NCBI RefSeq assembly: GCF_022346545.1
Contig: NZ_JAKRNU010000005.1
Coordinates: 124,001-188,000, forward strand
Length of the DNA stretch: 64,000 nucleotides
Direction of reading: 5' to 3'
Source: Sporosarcina sp. ACRSM
GTDB taxonomy: Bacteria > Bacillota > Bacilli > Bacillales_A > Planococcaceae
Each line of letters begins with the position of its first letter. The first letter of the stretch is position 1. A program made the translations under genes and the position numbers. Shown here one piece after another: positions 25,374-35,567 of this stretch. Below the pieces are notes generated by a model. It did no database searches and was not told the origin of the DNA. It saw only the letters and a list, made by a program, of their open reading frames with translations.

Positions 25374-27509
25374 CTGGCTACAACCTTATTTGCACTTGAC
25401 ATCGGAACCCGTTCCGTCGTGGGTATCATCCTGAAGGAAAGTAACGGCTCCTACTCCGTCGACGACCTCGTCTCGATCGAACATCAAGAACGCTCAATGA
25501 TCGACGGACAAATACATAATATTTTAAGTGTTGCCAATGTCATTGCAGAAATTAAAGAACTACTCGAAAAAAAGCATGGACCCTTAAAACGGGTGAGCGT
25601 AGCCGCGGCCGGACGGGCATTGAAAACAGCAGAAGGATCGATGACCATCGATATTTCCGAACATGCCCTCATGAACGTTGAAGATATTAACCGGTTGGAG
25701 CTGGCAGCTGTCCAGCAAGCTCAACAAAAACTATTATCATCCGATTCAATGTCAAAAGACGAATACTATTATTGTGTCGGATATTCTGTTCTGCACTATA
25801 AGCTGGACGGAGAAGAAATCGGCCATTTGCTCGATCAAACGGGACAGACTGCCTCCGTGGACGTCATCGCCACCTTTTTACCACGGGTTGTTGTCGAATC
25901 TCTACTATCCGCTTTAAAACGTGCCGGGCTTGAAATGGAGGCACTGACGCTCGAACCGATCGCCGCCATCAATGTACTCATTCCGCCTTCCATGAGGCGT
26001 CTCAACGTTGCTCTTGTCGATATTGGAGCGGGTACTTCCGACATTGCCATTACCGACTCCAATACCGTTGTAGCCTATGGCATGGTACCGATTGCCGGGG
26101 ATGAAATTACAGAAGCGCTCAGCAATCATTATTTACTCGATTTCCCACTTGCCGAACAAGCCAAAAGAAGTCTTTCTTCTGGTAGCGATATTGTCGTGAC
26201 GGATATTCTTGGCTTCGAACAGATCGTCCCGTCCAATGAGGTGATCTCCATTATCCAACCGGCGATTCAGCGATTGGCCCAATCGATTTCAAATGAAATC
26301 AAACGGTTGAATGGCGGTCAATCACCAAAAGCGGTCATGGTTGTAGGTGGCGGAAGTTTAACACCAACATTGATGAAAGAGTTGAGCGCTTGTCTGGAGC
26401 TTCCGGAAAACCGTGTTGCTATACGAGGGTTGGATGCACTCACCAATGTCACGTTAGCAACAGATATCCCTTCCTCTCCGGAACTTGTCACACCGATCGG
26501 CATCGCCATTGCAGCCAGAAGAGCACCGATTCACTACATGTCCGTAACGGTCAACGATAAAACAATCAGACTTTTCGAATTGAAGGAAATGACAGTGAGC
26601 GATGCCTTGCTAGCGGCCAATGTTAAAGCGCGCCAATTATATGGCAGACCTGGGCTCGGGATGTCCATATCAGTCAATGATCATGACCTTATCATTCCCG
26701 GTGAACATGGAACGCCATCGATCATGCGAGTAAACGGACAGATTGCCAATACGAAAGACCGTATCGCAGACGGGGATTGTATCGAGTTACTTCCTGGAAA
26801 AGAAGGCCGTCATGCATCCGCCACCTTGGCAGATGTAGTCAAAGGCAGCGGAACCATTGATGTAACGATTGATGAGGTTCCCCTTACATTAGAACCTGAA
26901 ATTACCATCAATGGAGTTATCCAACCTTTAGAAACGATGCTCCAAGATCGCGACAAAATAATCATCCAAGAACAACATACACTTGCTGCAGCATTGGAAA
27001 AACTCAATCGAAATGATCTATTGACACTAACTACCTTTACAATTACACTGGATGGAAAACCAGTTGCACACACGCTGAAACAAGTAGAATTCACAGCTAA
27101 CGGGACAACAATTGACACTTCTTATCTGCTGAGAAATGGCGATAGCATCACAAGCGAAAAAAAGGACAAACTGACGATAGGCGAGGTTATCAATCACCTT
27201 GGCAAAAAGATAGCAGACGAAATAACTGTCACATTCAATGGAGAAACGCTTCTTATCCAAAAGCAGCGAATCGCCATAACGGTAAATGGTCATCAGGCAT
27301 CCGCCACTGATTTTATAAAAGTGGGCGATCAGCTCGACCTCGTAACGCTGCAAGCCGATCCTATTCGATTCAGTGATATTTTCACCACTTCGGATTATCA
27401 ATTACCGAAAAACACTTCGGGGAATTATCAATTACTGCGGAACACTTCCCCAATCGGCTTCAATGAACCCATTTTCGGAGGGGACGCATTGGAAATTATT
27501 TTTACATAA
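25374..27509 (+). CDS. Actin-fold FtsA/PilM-like ATPase with C-terminal repeats
   Basis: About 711 residues. The N-terminal half has the actin/HSP70 fold: phosphate-1 motif [14 protein letters not shown], phosphate-2 [14 protein letters not shown] and an adenosine motif near [10 protein letters not shown]. The C-terminal half (about 385-711) has five small segments of the form VNG...I.DGD.IEL that look like beta-grasp repeats. It resembles FtsA-like cell-division proteins of Bacillales. No in-frame ATG, GTG or TTG precedes the phosphate-1 motif; a TGA lies at 25365-25367. The best start is CTG at 25374, 9 nt after AAAGGA; a GTG at 25419 would delete the motif. Exact function is unknown. Confidence 0.8.
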   Translation: MATTLFALDIGTRSVVGIILKESNGSYSVDDLVSIEHQERSMIDGQIHNILSVANVIAEIKELLEKKHGPLKRVSVAAAGRALKTAEGSMTIDISEHALMNVEDINRLELAAVQQAQQKLLSSDSMSKDEYYYCVGYSVLHYKLDGEEIGHLLDQTGQTASVDVIATFLPRVVVESLLSALKRAGLEMEALTLEPIAAINVLIPPSMRRLNVALVDIGAGTSDIAITDSNTVVAYGMVPIAGDEITEALSNHYLLDFPLAEQAKRSLSSGSDIVVTDILGFEQIVPSNEVISIIQPAIQRLAQSISNEIKRLNGGQSPKAVMVVGGGSLTPTLMKELSACLELPENRVAIRGLDALTNVTLATDIPSSPELVTPIGIAIAARRAPIHYMSVTVNDKTIRLFELKEMTVSDALLAANVKARQLYGRPGLGMSISVNDHDLIIPGEHGTPSIMRVNGQIANTKDRIADGDCIELLPGKEGRHASATLADVVKGSGTIDVTIDEVPLTLEPEITINGVIQPLETMLQDRDKIIIQEQHTLAAALEKLNRNDLLTLTTFTITLDGKPVAHTLKQVEFTANGTTIDTSYLLRNGDSITSEKKDKLTIGEVINHLGKKIADEITVTFNGETLLIQKQRIAITVNGHQASATDFIKVGDQLDLVTLQADPIRFSDIFTTSDYQLPKNTSGNYQLLRNTSPIGFNEPIFGGDALEIIFT

Positions 27510-27530
27510 CAACAATTTATCTTCTATACA

Positions 27531-27570
27531 AGCAGAAAAGCCCGCCAAATTTGGTGGGCTTTTCTGCTTT
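27531..27570. terminator. Terminator between the FtsA-like gene and ytxH
   Basis: AGCAGAAAAGCCCGCCAAAT pairs almost perfectly with the following 27551-27568; T-rich flanks on both strands. Confidence 0.85.
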
Positions 27571-27575
27571 ATATT

Positions 27576-28325
27576 TTATTTTGATTTATCGTCGTTAATA
27601 TCTGAGACATAATTTTGATTGGTGATTTTATCGTCCCCGATATTTTCGGCATTATTGTAAGAAACATTGCTGTTGCCTGTTTTCTGCTTTTCAGGTGAAG
27701 TGTTTTCGTGTTGGTCCAACTGTTTGATGACGGCTTCTTTCAGTGCTTCGGCCGTGGAAGTTGCTGGTTCCTCTCCCGCCCCGTTCTTCTGTGTTTGAGC
27801 AGAAGCTGTTCCTCCAGTGTATTCAATCGCTTCTTCTCCTTCTGACGAAACAGTGCCGTCGTCCATCGGTACAGAAGTTTTCGATGTCATGGATTTCACT
27901 TTGTCAACAAGTTGCCCCGATTGCTCTTGGATCGTTTTCGATATGCCACCGGTCTTCTCTTTCGCAACGGAAGTGAGCTCCGTCGCTTTATCTTTAGCCA
28001 CCGAACTGATTTCAATACTTTTCGCCTTTAACTGGTTAGCTTGTGAGGAAAAATCTTCCCGCATTTCACTGCCTGTTTTCGGTGCGAGAAAAAGGGCTGT
28101 AGCAGCTCCAATTACACCACCTACAATCGCTCCAAATAGAAAGCTTCCAGCATGACTATCATTCTCCTCCTCATAAAAGGAACTTCTATAGTTTCGTTCG
28201 TCATAATTTGCTGGCAAATAAGATGGTTCTCCGAAAGAGTTTTCGTAATACTTGTTGCCCCCATTAAATTCATGATGGATTCTTGGATCGTTAAAATTCG
28301 GCTTTCCTGTACTATTTTCACTCAT
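27576..28325 (-). CDS. ytxH: YtxH-domain protein (general-stress type)
   Basis: A 249-residue protein with a polar, Asn/Tyr/Glu-rich first 60 residues. A single membrane helix, GSFLFGAIVGGVIGAATALF, then leads into LAPKTGSEMREDF, the YtxH signature. A helical, Lys-rich repeat region and a disordered Ser/Gly/Thr tail follow. YtxH proteins are induced by general stress in B. subtilis; their molecular role is unknown. It is longer than B. subtilis YtxH (about 150 residues), with extended termini. The start follows TAGGAGGAAAC. It lies just after ytxG in the same operon. Confidence 0.85.
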   Translation of the reverse strand: MSENSTGKPNFNDPRIHHEFNGGNKYYENSFGEPSYLPANYDERNYRSSFYEEENDSHAGSFLFGAIVGGVIGAATALFLAPKTGSEMREDFSSQANQLKAKSIEISSVAKDKATELTSVAKEKTGGISKTIQEQSGQLVDKVKSMTSKTSVPMDDGTVSSEGEEAIEYTGGTASAQTQKNGAGEEPATSTAEALKEAVIKQLDQHENTSPEKQKTGNSNVSYNNAENIGDDKITNQNYVSDINDDKSK

Positions 28326-28383
28326 GGCTGTTTCCTCCTATTATCTTCGCTTTCTATATTTAATTTGTCCTTTTTCAAGAAAC

Positions 28384-28869
28384 TTAATGACGATCCGACG
28401 GAGAAAGTAAATTTTGGGATCCAGTGGAAGGTTTGTAGACCGTCCATCCTGTACTCCCCTTCTTTTTGCTCTTCACTTTCTCGACAACGTCAATGACGAC
28501 ATTGCTCCATTGTACGACCTGTGCAATCTTCTCGCTATTCCGCTCCGCCTCACTTGCAATGGAGTTTGAAACGCGTCGGACGGATGAATTCAAGTCTGTG
28601 ACGGAATCACCCACTCCTTTAACTGCATCGACGACAGAATTTAGCTTGACCACTTTTTGTTGAATATCTTCCGCAAGCGTATTCGTCTTATGTAGAAGCT
28701 CTGTCGTTTCTTTCGTCACACCTTCCAGTTGCTCGGTCATTTCATCCATCGTTTCAGATACACTTTTCAACGTTTTCTTCAACGAGAACAGCGTCATTGC
28801 AAGTCCTATACATAGGATCAAAAATGCAATCGCAGCAACAATTGCCGCTATGTACAATAAATTCTCCAT
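28384..28869 (-). CDS. ytxG: YtxG, DUF948 membrane protein
   Basis: A 161-residue protein with one N-terminal membrane helix (about 3-28) and a long amphipathic coiled coil of DUF948 type: MTLFSLKKTLKSVSETMDEM, then repeated TEELLHK and VVDAVKGVGDSV heptads. The tail is basic and Ser-rich. It starts after GGAGGCATCGCC and pairs with ytxH as in the B. subtilis stress operon. The B. subtilis ytxGHJ order is partly kept; I see no ytxJ here. Function unknown. Confidence 0.85.
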   Translation of the reverse strand: MENLLYIAAIVAAIAFLILCIGLAMTLFSLKKTLKSVSETMDEMTEQLEGVTKETTELLHKTNTLAEDIQQKVVKLNSVVDAVKGVGDSVTDLNSSVRRVSNSIASEAERNSEKIAQVVQWSNVVIDVVEKVKSKKKGSTGWTVYKPSTGSQNLLSPSDRH

Positions 28870-29012
28870 GGCGATGCCTCCTTCATCTTGCTAACTATTG
28901 TCTACCCTTTTTCAATGAAGAATAAACGTTATACCTCTACAACAACTTCGACAACAATCTTCATTTTCCTGCACTTAAATAAAATCATTTTCTTACATTC
29001 CACTTTTCGATC

Positions 29013-29200
29013 AATCACGCCTTTGCGTGATTGTGTCCAGATTTTTTCGAGCTCGCTCGAAAAGCTCCTCTGAAAATCTGTGACATCCGCCGGAGGCTTA
29101 ACTTGAATCAGTAGGTCGTTTGAACTATCTCCGATTGAAATGCCTTCTGACATTCATCCAATACTTTTTGATGTAGGGGACTTCTGCTGAATCAAGTTAA
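29013..29200 (-). repeat. Omega-RNA-like / IS200-IS605 right-end-like element, copy 2, with extra modules
   Basis: Read on the minus strand. The core (29200-29098) aligns with the element at 493-607 and is closed by a 17-bp inverted repeat (29184-29200 and 29098-29114) with two mismatches. Inside, the small hairpins are decayed. Then comes AAGCCTCCGGCGG, a segment with nested inverted repeats (CAGATTTT...AATCTG around TTTTCGAGC-GA-GCTCGAAAA) and a final hairpin AATCACGC-AAA-GGCGTGATT (29013-29032) followed by GATC. Copy 1 has the core and the last hairpin but lacks the middle part. The element fills most of the 360-bp gap between ytxG and murC. Confidence 0.5.
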
Positions 29201-29206
29201 CTAAAG

Positions 29207-29242
29207 AAAAAACAGCCAATCCATATGGATCAAGCTGTTTTC
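29207..29242 (-). terminator. Terminator of murC
   Basis: GGATCAAGCTGTTTT with AAAACAGCCAATCC and a T6 run on the minus strand. The murC stop codon (29230-29232) is inside the stem. Confidence 0.75.
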
Positions 29243-30543
29243 CCCTTTTCAAGAAAGGCTTTAAAAGCATTCATATATTTCTGCACGTCTCCGGCTCCCA
29301 TAAATAAGTACACGGCATTTCTATGCGTATTCAGCATATGACTCTCTTCCAACAGCAAATGTTGTGCTCCCGGTATCTTATTCACCAAGTCCTCAACCGT
29401 CAAATCTCCGGCCTTTTCGCGGGCAGAACCGAAAATATCACATAAATAAACATGATCCGCCGCAGAAAGGCTCGATGCAAACTCTTCCAGAAGAGCAGCG
29501 GTCCTCGTAAACGTATGCGGCTGAAAGATCGCCACGATTTCACGATCAGGATATTTTTGTTTTGCCGATTGCAAAGTCGCCCGGATTTCAGTCGGATGAT
29601 GTGCATAATCATCTACGATGACCCGATCGTCCATTTCCGTTACGGTAAACCGTCTTTTCACGCCATGAAACGTTGAAAGTCTCTTCTGGATAACAGAGGC
29701 TTCTACACCTTCATAATGGCAAAGTGCAATAATGCCTAGCGAATTCAAGATGGCATGATCACCGGCCAACGGAATGGTAAAAGTATGGTAAAACTCATTA
29801 CGAACAAACACGTCAAAACTTGAACCCGTGACCGTTTTCTTTATATTTTTTGCTGCAAAATCATTTGATTCCTCAAAACCGTAGTAAACGACAGGCACGT
29901 TCGCTTGGATTTTTTGAAGATGAATGTCATCCCCACATGCAATCAATGCTTTTTTGACACGCAATGCCATTTCGCCAAATGCATTCAATACATCCGACAA
30001 ATCTTTAAAGTAATCGGGATGATCGAAATCGATATTCGTCATAATTGCATAATCAGGTGCATAAGCAAGAAAATGTCTTTTGTATTCACATGCTTCAAAT
30101 ACGAAGTATTCACTATTTTCCGGTCCACTTCCCGTACCATCTCCGATCAAGTAGGCGGTGGCCGAGTGGCCGGATAGAACATGGGCAAGCAAACCAGTCG
30201 TCGACGTTTTGCCGTGTGAACCGGTCACCGCGATCGAGGTGAAATTCCCCATATAATTCCCAAGAAAATCATGGTATCGAATCACTTCAAGCCCCAATTC
30301 TCTCGCTTTTATCAGTTCCGGATGACTATCTGGAAAAGCATTTCCCGCGATAATCGTCATGCCGGGTTTAATATTGTTTTCGTCAAAGGGTAGAATAGGA
30401 ATTTTTCTTTCGTGCAGCGGTTCTTCAGTGAAGAACCACTTTTCCACATCCGATCCCTGTACTTCATTGGCTGAATCATGGAGAATTTGGGCGAGTGAAC
30501 TCATCCCGGCTCCCTTGATGCCCGTAAAATGGAACAATGTCAT
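29230..30543 (-). CDS. murC: UDP-N-acetylmuramate-L-alanine ligase
   Basis: A 437-residue cytoplasmic Mur ligase that adds the first L-alanine to UDP-MurNAc. The UDP-binding N-terminus is [16 protein letters not shown], the ATP P-loop is [15 protein letters not shown], and [11 protein letters not shown] is the conserved substrate/metal segment. The start at 30543 follows GGGAGGTTGC; the longer frame lacks a ribosome site. It is next to sftA, as in B. subtilis. Transcription ends in the hairpin covering its stop codon; the repeat at 29013-29200 lies just beyond. Confidence 0.95.
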   Translation of the reverse strand: MTLFHFTGIKGAGMSSLAQILHDSANEVQGSDVEKWFFTEEPLHERKIPILPFDENNIKPGMTIIAGNAFPDSHPELIKARELGLEVIRYHDFLGNYMGNFTSIAVTGSHGKTSTTGLLAHVLSGHSATAYLIGDGTGSGPENSEYFVFEACEYKRHFLAYAPDYAIMTNIDFDHPDYFKDLSDVLNAFGEMALRVKKALIACGDDIHLQKIQANVPVVYYGFEESNDFAAKNIKKTVTGSSFDVFVRNEFYHTFTIPLAGDHAILNSLGIIALCHYEGVEASVIQKRLSTFHGVKRRFTVTEMDDRVIVDDYAHHPTEIRATLQSAKQKYPDREIVAIFQPHTFTRTAALLEEFASSLSAADHVYLCDIFGSAREKAGDLTVEDLVNKIPGAQHLLLEESHMLNTHRNAVYLFMGAGDVQKYMNAFKAFLEKGKTA

Positions 30544-30640
30544 AGTGCAACCTCCCGGGATCATTTCTGTTCCCAATTTAATCAAGCTCGTTCATGAGCT
30601 ACTTCATTGTAACATCGTTTTTGCGAAACGATGAATTGTC

Positions 30641-33600
30641 TTAATAATCCGGACGCTCTGTCAATTTTTCTATGTCACTTTCTGTCAAAAAGACATCACG
30701 CGGTTTGCTTCCCCGCTGTTCAGAGATGAACCCTTTTTTCTCCATGCGGTCCATCAGCTTAGCTGCCCGATTATAACCGATGCTAAAATTACGCTGTAAT
30801 AACGATGTGGATGCACCGCCTTGTTCATAGACGAATATGCAGGCATCCTCAAACAGAGGGTCCGTCTCCTCTTCTTCGATACTGGTGGCAAGAAGCTCTT
30901 CCTGTCCGAATAGATAGTTTGGAGCCGCCTCGTTTTGAACGTGTTCTATTATACGTTCAATTTCATCATCCGTGACAAATGTACCTTGAAGCCGCACGGC
31001 CGATGACTGTCCATTGCCAATATACAACATATCCCCTTTTCCGAGTAGCCTTTCCGCTCCCGGCGTATCGATGATCGTTCTGGAATCGATTTGGGAAGAC
31101 ACTGAAAATGCAATGCGTGTCGGTATATTCGCTTTAATGGTACCTGTAATGACATCAACAGAAGGACGTTGTGTCGCAATGATCAAATGGATCCCGCAAG
31201 CGCGCGCTTTCTGTGCAATGCGGCTAATCGACACTTCAACATCCGCCGGCGCCATCATCATTAAGTCCGCAAGTTCATCGATGACGATGAGCAAATAAGG
31301 CATTTTCAATGAAAATTGTCGATTCTCCACCGCAAGCTTATTATAACGTTCAATATCCCTGACCCCAGCGTGTGCCAGCAGTTCGTAACGTCTTTCCATC
31401 TCCGCAACAGCCCACTTCAATGCTGCAGTAGCCGCCTTCACATCTGTAATGACAGGGCTGATTAGATGGGGTATGCCATTGAATGGTGCGAGTTCAACCA
31501 TCTTCGGATCAATTAACATCAGCTTCAAATCAGCCGGATTAGCCTTATAGAGAAGACTGACCAAAATGGAATTTATACAGACCGACTTACCGGATCCCGT
31601 TGCCCCTGCAATCATTCCGTGAGGCATTTTCCGTAAATCCAACGTGACGGGTTCACCTGTCAAGCTAAGTCCAAGGACAGCTTCCATCGGAGATGTAGAA
31701 GCACTGAACTTCTCTGTCGAAATCACTTCCGATATACGAACAGCCCTTGTCTTTCGATTCGGTATTTCAATCCCTATGGAACTGCGACCTGGAATCGGTG
31801 CTTGAATCCGAATATCCTCTGCCGCAAGTGCAAGCTTCAGGTCATCGGTTAGGTTTCGGACTTTGCTCACCTTTGTTCCCTGTCCGACTGTCAGTTCAAA
31901 ACGGGTGACAGTCGGCCCTTGTACCGCCTCAATGACATTGGCTTGTACTGAAAAATGGGATAAGGCCACTTCCAGCTTTTCCGATTGCGACTCCAACCAT
32001 TCCGAATCTTCGATATGAAGTTCAGGAGGAATGAGAAAATCCATCGGAGGCATAGCATAATAAGGCTCTTCCTCTACTGTCGCCTCCACTTCACTCGCAG
32101 CCGCATGGAAAGAACTGCCGGTCTCCTTCTGAATCGCTTCACGTTCAGCGATCTCTTTATCGGCACGGAAAATGTTTTCTTTGCTTTCGGTACTGCCCAA
32201 CCAGGCATGGATAGTAGGTGGTTGCGAAGCCTGCAGTTTTTCTTTATCCGATTTCAACATTAACACATTGAAAGGAACGGTTTTCTCCGCCTTCTTTTCC
32301 GGCTCTTGTACAACAGGTTCAATCACTGGCTCTGGAATTTCCACAGTGGATAGAGATGGTTCAACAGCATGTTCTTCTACTATTTCGTCAACCGTGTCTA
32401 CCGTATCAATTTCAGGCAATTGCTCCAGAATTTCCGTCGATGTTTCCTTAGATTGGAAAGTTTCCTCAATGGAAGCCGGGACTTCCATTGCATACTCTGC
32501 GCTTTCATCTTCCACCAATTCCATGGACTCGATTTCTTCCAATCGTTCCGAAACTTCTAAAAGCGCTTCTATAAGTTCCAATGGTTCCTCACTAACTGGC
32601 GGAGTTTCAACCGGATATTCTGCTGTCTGTTCTTCTGCCACTTCCATGGATTCGGCTTCATCCAATTGTCCAGGAACTTCGAGTGACGCTTCCATAAGTG
32701 TCGCCGGTTCCTCACTCGCTGCTGGTGTTTCAACTGGATACTCCGCTGTCTGTTCTTCTGCAATTTCCATGGACTCGGCTTCATCCAATTGTCCGGGAAC
32801 TTCGAATGGCGCCTCCACAAATGCGGCCGGTTCCTCACTCGCTACTGGTGTTTCAACTGGATACTCCGCTGTCTGTTCTTCTGCAATTTCCATGGACTCG
32901 GCTTCATCCAATTGTCTGGGAACTTCGAATGGCGCCTCCACAAATGCGGCCGGTTCCTCACTCGCTGCTGGTGTTTCAACTGGATACTCTGCCATCTGTT
33001 CTTCTGCCACTTCTAAGGACGCCACTTGATCCAGTTGTCCAGGAACTTCTAGAGGTTCTTCCATAAGTTCCACCGGTTCCTCACTAGCTGTTGGAGCTCC
33101 GACTGCTTGCTCTTCCGACTGTTCTTCTACCACTTCCTGAAACTCGATTTCATGCGATTGTTCCGGAATTTCTGCAAGCTTATCCATAGGGTGTACAGTT
33201 TCTTCCGTTACAATTCCTGTCGTTTCAATCTCATCCGGAGTCTTTGCATCCATTCGTTCTGAGGGCAAAGAAAGCTCCTCATTTCTATAAACCGAGGTCT
33301 CTTCTTCTTTTATTGTTGCGAAAGACGTTTCTTCCACAATGCGTTCCCGACTTTCGAGAAATGCCGGCTTCGATTCTTCTGATTTTAATTCATTTGACAT
33401 CACGGATTTCGGCCGAGTATATCCGTATATCGGAGAAGGGACCGAGGACGGTATAAACGTTTTACTGAAATATTTGGGATTCGTTTTTTTCTTTTCAGTA
33501 CTTTCCTTAGGCAATGCGTCGGCTTTTATCGGGAAGACTTCCTTTTCTTTCTCATCAGGAATCGGATATTTTTTTATATCCCCTACCCGATACACATTGA

Positions 33601-33919
33601 CGGGTCTATTGTCGCCCGGCCATCTTTCGTTTTCAAATAGCGGCTTCGTTTCATAGTCATCTTCAGTATCTTTTCGATCCTTATCGTTTCTAGTAGATGC
33701 ACGTTTCGTTGTCGGCTCATCCTCCCAACCGTATATTTCCGCATCCGAAATGATGGGAAATCGAAAGGAAGGTCCTTGTTTCCGTTCATATTTTTCAACC
33801 GTGACCACTTGATCATCTTCATAATGTTGTTCTACACTTTCCGTGCTCGTATCTTCTTCCGGTCCAACAAACCGATTCATAATTTTTTTAAACCAACTCA
33901 AGACTATCACTCTTTTCAT
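30641..33919 (-). CDS. sftA: DNA translocase SftA (soluble FtsK/SpoIIIE family)
   Basis: About 1092 residues with no membrane helices, which separates SftA from SpoIIIE. The N-terminal 600 residues are acidic and low-complexity, with five or so tandem repeats of about 41 residues (DNA 32560-33090). The motor has Walker A in AGATGSGKSVCINSI (about 775), Walker B LIVIDELADLMM and the C-terminal gamma winged helix (ASTSLLQRNFSIGYNRAAKL) that reads polar DNA sequences. It moves chromosome ends away from the septum. The start is ambiguous: ATG at 33919, or TTG at 33901 giving MSWFKKIMNRFVG. Both have a similar AGAGTGAT upstream. Confidence 0.92.
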   Translation of the reverse strand: MKRVIVLSWFKKIMNRFVGPEEDTSTESVEQHYEDDQVVTVEKYERKQGPSFRFPIISDAEIYGWEDEPTTKRASTRNDKDRKDTEDDYETKPLFENERWPGDNRPVNVYRVGDIKKYPIPDEKEKEVFPIKADALPKESTEKKKTNPKYFSKTFIPSSVPSPIYGYTRPKSVMSNELKSEESKPAFLESRERIVEETSFATIKEEETSVYRNEELSLPSERMDAKTPDEIETTGIVTEETVHPMDKLAEIPEQSHEIEFQEVVEEQSEEQAVGAPTASEEPVELMEEPLEVPGQLDQVASLEVAEEQMAEYPVETPAASEEPAAFVEAPFEVPRQLDEAESMEIAEEQTAEYPVETPVASEEPAAFVEAPFEVPGQLDEAESMEIAEEQTAEYPVETPAASEEPATLMEASLEVPGQLDEAESMEVAEEQTAEYPVETPPVSEEPLELIEALLEVSERLEEIESMELVEDESAEYAMEVPASIEETFQSKETSTEILEQLPEIDTVDTVDEIVEEHAVEPSLSTVEIPEPVIEPVVQEPEKKAEKTVPFNVLMLKSDKEKLQASQPPTIHAWLGSTESKENIFRADKEIAEREAIQKETGSSFHAAASEVEATVEEEPYYAMPPMDFLIPPELHIEDSEWLESQSEKLEVALSHFSVQANVIEAVQGPTVTRFELTVGQGTKVSKVRNLTDDLKLALAAEDIRIQAPIPGRSSIGIEIPNRKTRAVRISEVISTEKFSASTSPMEAVLGLSLTGEPVTLDLRKMPHGMIAGATGSGKSVCINSILVSLLYKANPADLKLMLIDPKMVELAPFNGIPHLISPVITDVKAATAALKWAVAEMERRYELLAHAGVRDIERYNKLAVENRQFSLKMPYLLIVIDELADLMMMAPADVEVSISRIAQKARACGIHLIIATQRPSVDVITGTIKANIPTRIAFSVSSQIDSRTIIDTPGAERLLGKGDMLYIGNGQSSAVRLQGTFVTDDEIERIIEHVQNEAAPNYLFGQEELLATSIEEEETDPLFEDACIFVYEQGGASTSLLQRNFSIGYNRAAKLMDRMEKKGFISEQRGSKPRDVFLTESDIEKLTERPDY
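32560..33090 (-). repeat. In-frame tandem repeats in sftA
   Basis: Units of about 120 bp encode PVETP.ASEEPA.FVEAPFEVP and the following acidic linker (.QLDEAESMEIAEEQTAEY). Neighbouring units near 32740-32990 are almost identical in DNA, with outer units more diverged. This points to recent unit duplication within the coding sequence. Confidence 0.85.
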
Positions 33920-34060
33920 CTCAATCACTCTATTTTAACAGGAATATCAAGACGAAATCAATTTAATCCGTGAAAATAGGAAATGCGTAGGGGCTACCTC
34001 AATAAGGACTGTAGTCTACGTACGTAAGTTGTATATGTCCTGATAATCAATTACTATTCC

Positions 34061-34100
34061 AAAAAGAGTGTAGACAAGTAAAACACTTTGTCTACACTCT
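34061..34100 (-). terminator. Terminator of the ytpQR group
   Basis: AGAGTGTAGACAAG with CTTTGTCTACACTCT and a TTTTT run on the minus strand. It lies just after ytpR. No gene is seen between 33920 and 34060. Confidence 0.9.
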
Positions 34101-34130
34101 GAAATATGCGAGAACGGGACGTTTTCGCGA

Positions 34131-34733
34131 TTATTTTTTAAATGGAGCCCCTATAACTGCATCGCTATTTAAAACTAATATTCCTTTTTCTTCTGGTGCG
34201 TCCGGCAAGGCAAGTTCTTTCGCTGAACAAATCATACCAGCAGAAGCAACGCCGCGCAATTCGGCATCCCGAATAACCATCCCGGAAGGCATGACTGCTC
34301 CCACTTTTGCGACAACCACTTTTTGCCCGGCATCGACATTCGGAGCACCACAAACGATTTGAACAGTTTCATCACCGATATCTACTGTACAAATACTTAG
34401 TTTGTCTGCATTAGGATGCTTTTCCTTTTTCGTTACATGCCCAACAACGAACTTCGGAGACAAGTCAACCTCCAACTGAATGTCAGCGCCGTTCTTATGA
34501 AGTGCTTCTTGGAGTTGCTTCACGATTTCTTCCGTTAACTCGTCACTAAGTTTTTCTACATCTACATAACTAGATGCATGGAAAAGGTTCAGTGCAACCA
34601 ACTCGTCTGATGTTTCATCGTGAATCGCCGTGACATCCCCGTAAGATTTTGTTGTCACCGAGTGTGAACGGGCAGCTGTCAACTGAACAAGTAAAACATC
34701 CCCGACACCGTTCACGTTATAAAACAAATTCAT
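34131..34733 (-). CDS. ytpR: YtpR, tRNA-binding-domain protein
   Basis: A 200-residue protein with an N-terminal DUF4479-like region and a C-terminal EMAP/tRNA-binding OB fold (about residues 90-198). The OB-fold segments are [40 protein letters not shown] and [20 protein letters not shown]. These equal the N-terminal domain of bacterial PheT, but here it stands alone. It probably binds structured RNA; its role in Bacillus is not settled. The start overlaps the ytpQ stop by 4 nt. Confidence 0.9.
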   Translation of the reverse strand: MNLFYNVNGVGDVLLVQLTAARSHSVTTKSYGDVTAIHDETSDELVALNLFHASSYVDVEKLSDELTEEIVKQLQEALHKNGADIQLEVDLSPKFVVGHVTKKEKHPNADKLSICTVDIGDETVQIVCGAPNVDAGQKVVVAKVGAVMPSGMVIRDAELRGVASAGMICSAKELALPDAPEEKGILVLNSDAVIGAPFKK

Positions 34734-35548
34734 TTTTTCTTTCCTTCCCTTCTTGCCAACCGATTTTTTGCCATGATGAAAATAGGTTCCAGCTTGCCAT
34801 CTTCATAGATGAATGATAGCGAAGTAACCGGAACAACGCCAGTTGTAAAGAAATGCATCGTCATCTGCGCCAACACATCGTATCCGGTATCATTACGGAT
34901 ATCTCCAATGATCAACACGTCTTGATGAGGGACAGAGACAGTCATATGCCCTTCAATTTTCCCTGCCATTTCCTTCAAGAACGCACTATTCAAGATCCGG
35001 CTTGCGTCATAGCCGTCATTATTATTAATGAAATAATAGATATTTCCCGAAACATCGTCTCGTTTCATCGTTGTCGGCAACGCTCTTAATCTGAATAACG
35101 CCGACTCCGTCATTTCCTGTACGGACAGTCCAATTGATTCTACCATGCTTTCATCGATCAGACGATACGTTGTCCCCAAATCAAGCGCATAGTAAATACG
35201 CGTTTCGGCTGTATGTTCTTTTGTGATAAATCGATGACCGGCAGTAGATTCACGCGGAAACGACGTCGATCGGATAACAGGAAAAATGAGTGATTCACTA
35301 GAAAATCCTTCAGCTTCTTCTTTTTCCATCGCTCGGAAAGTTTCACGAATCGTATAGACCACCTCATCGATGGCCACTTCCTTCTTCTGTTCATACTTAG
35401 CCAGAATTTCAGGTAAAGAGATGCTCATCCCTTTTTTCAAAAGCGCATGTTCCAATCGAACTTTGTCATGCTTCCGGTCGAACTGCCACTGGAAATGTTC
35501 GGAAGGAAGATGCTGTTTCAATACTTCAATCAATTGTTCAGAATTCAT
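34730..35548 (-). CDS. ytpQ: YtpQ, DUF1444 family protein
   Basis: A 272-residue soluble protein of the DUF1444 family, known from Bacillales but without assigned function. It is recognised by its place before ytpR and by segments such as [11 protein letters not shown] and [20 protein letters not shown]. It starts after GGAGGCATTCGTG, and its stop overlaps the ytpR start. No catalytic motif, membrane helix or signal peptide is seen. Confidence 0.82.
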   Translation of the reverse strand: MNSEQLIEVLKQHLPSEHFQWQFDRKHDKVRLEHALLKKGMSISLPEILAKYEQKKEVAIDEVVYTIRETFRAMEKEEAEGFSSESLIFPVIRSTSFPRESTAGHRFITKEHTAETRIYYALDLGTTYRLIDESMVESIGLSVQEMTESALFRLRALPTTMKRDDVSGNIYYFINNNDGYDASRILNSAFLKEMAGKIEGHMTVSVPHQDVLIIGDIRNDTGYDVLAQMTMHFFTTGVVPVTSLSFIYEDGKLEPIFIMAKNRLARREGKKK

Positions 35549-35567
35549 TTATCACGAATGCCTCCAA

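Noticed and set aside
28929..29153. 74-codon minus frame between ytxG and murC
   Set aside because: It is made of the palindromic repeat modules and a Val/Glu-rich low-complexity end; no gene-like features.
32172..33029. 285-codon plus frame, Ser/Thr rich, opposite sftA
   Set aside because: Complement of the acidic tandem repeats; long only because the repeats lack stops in that frame.
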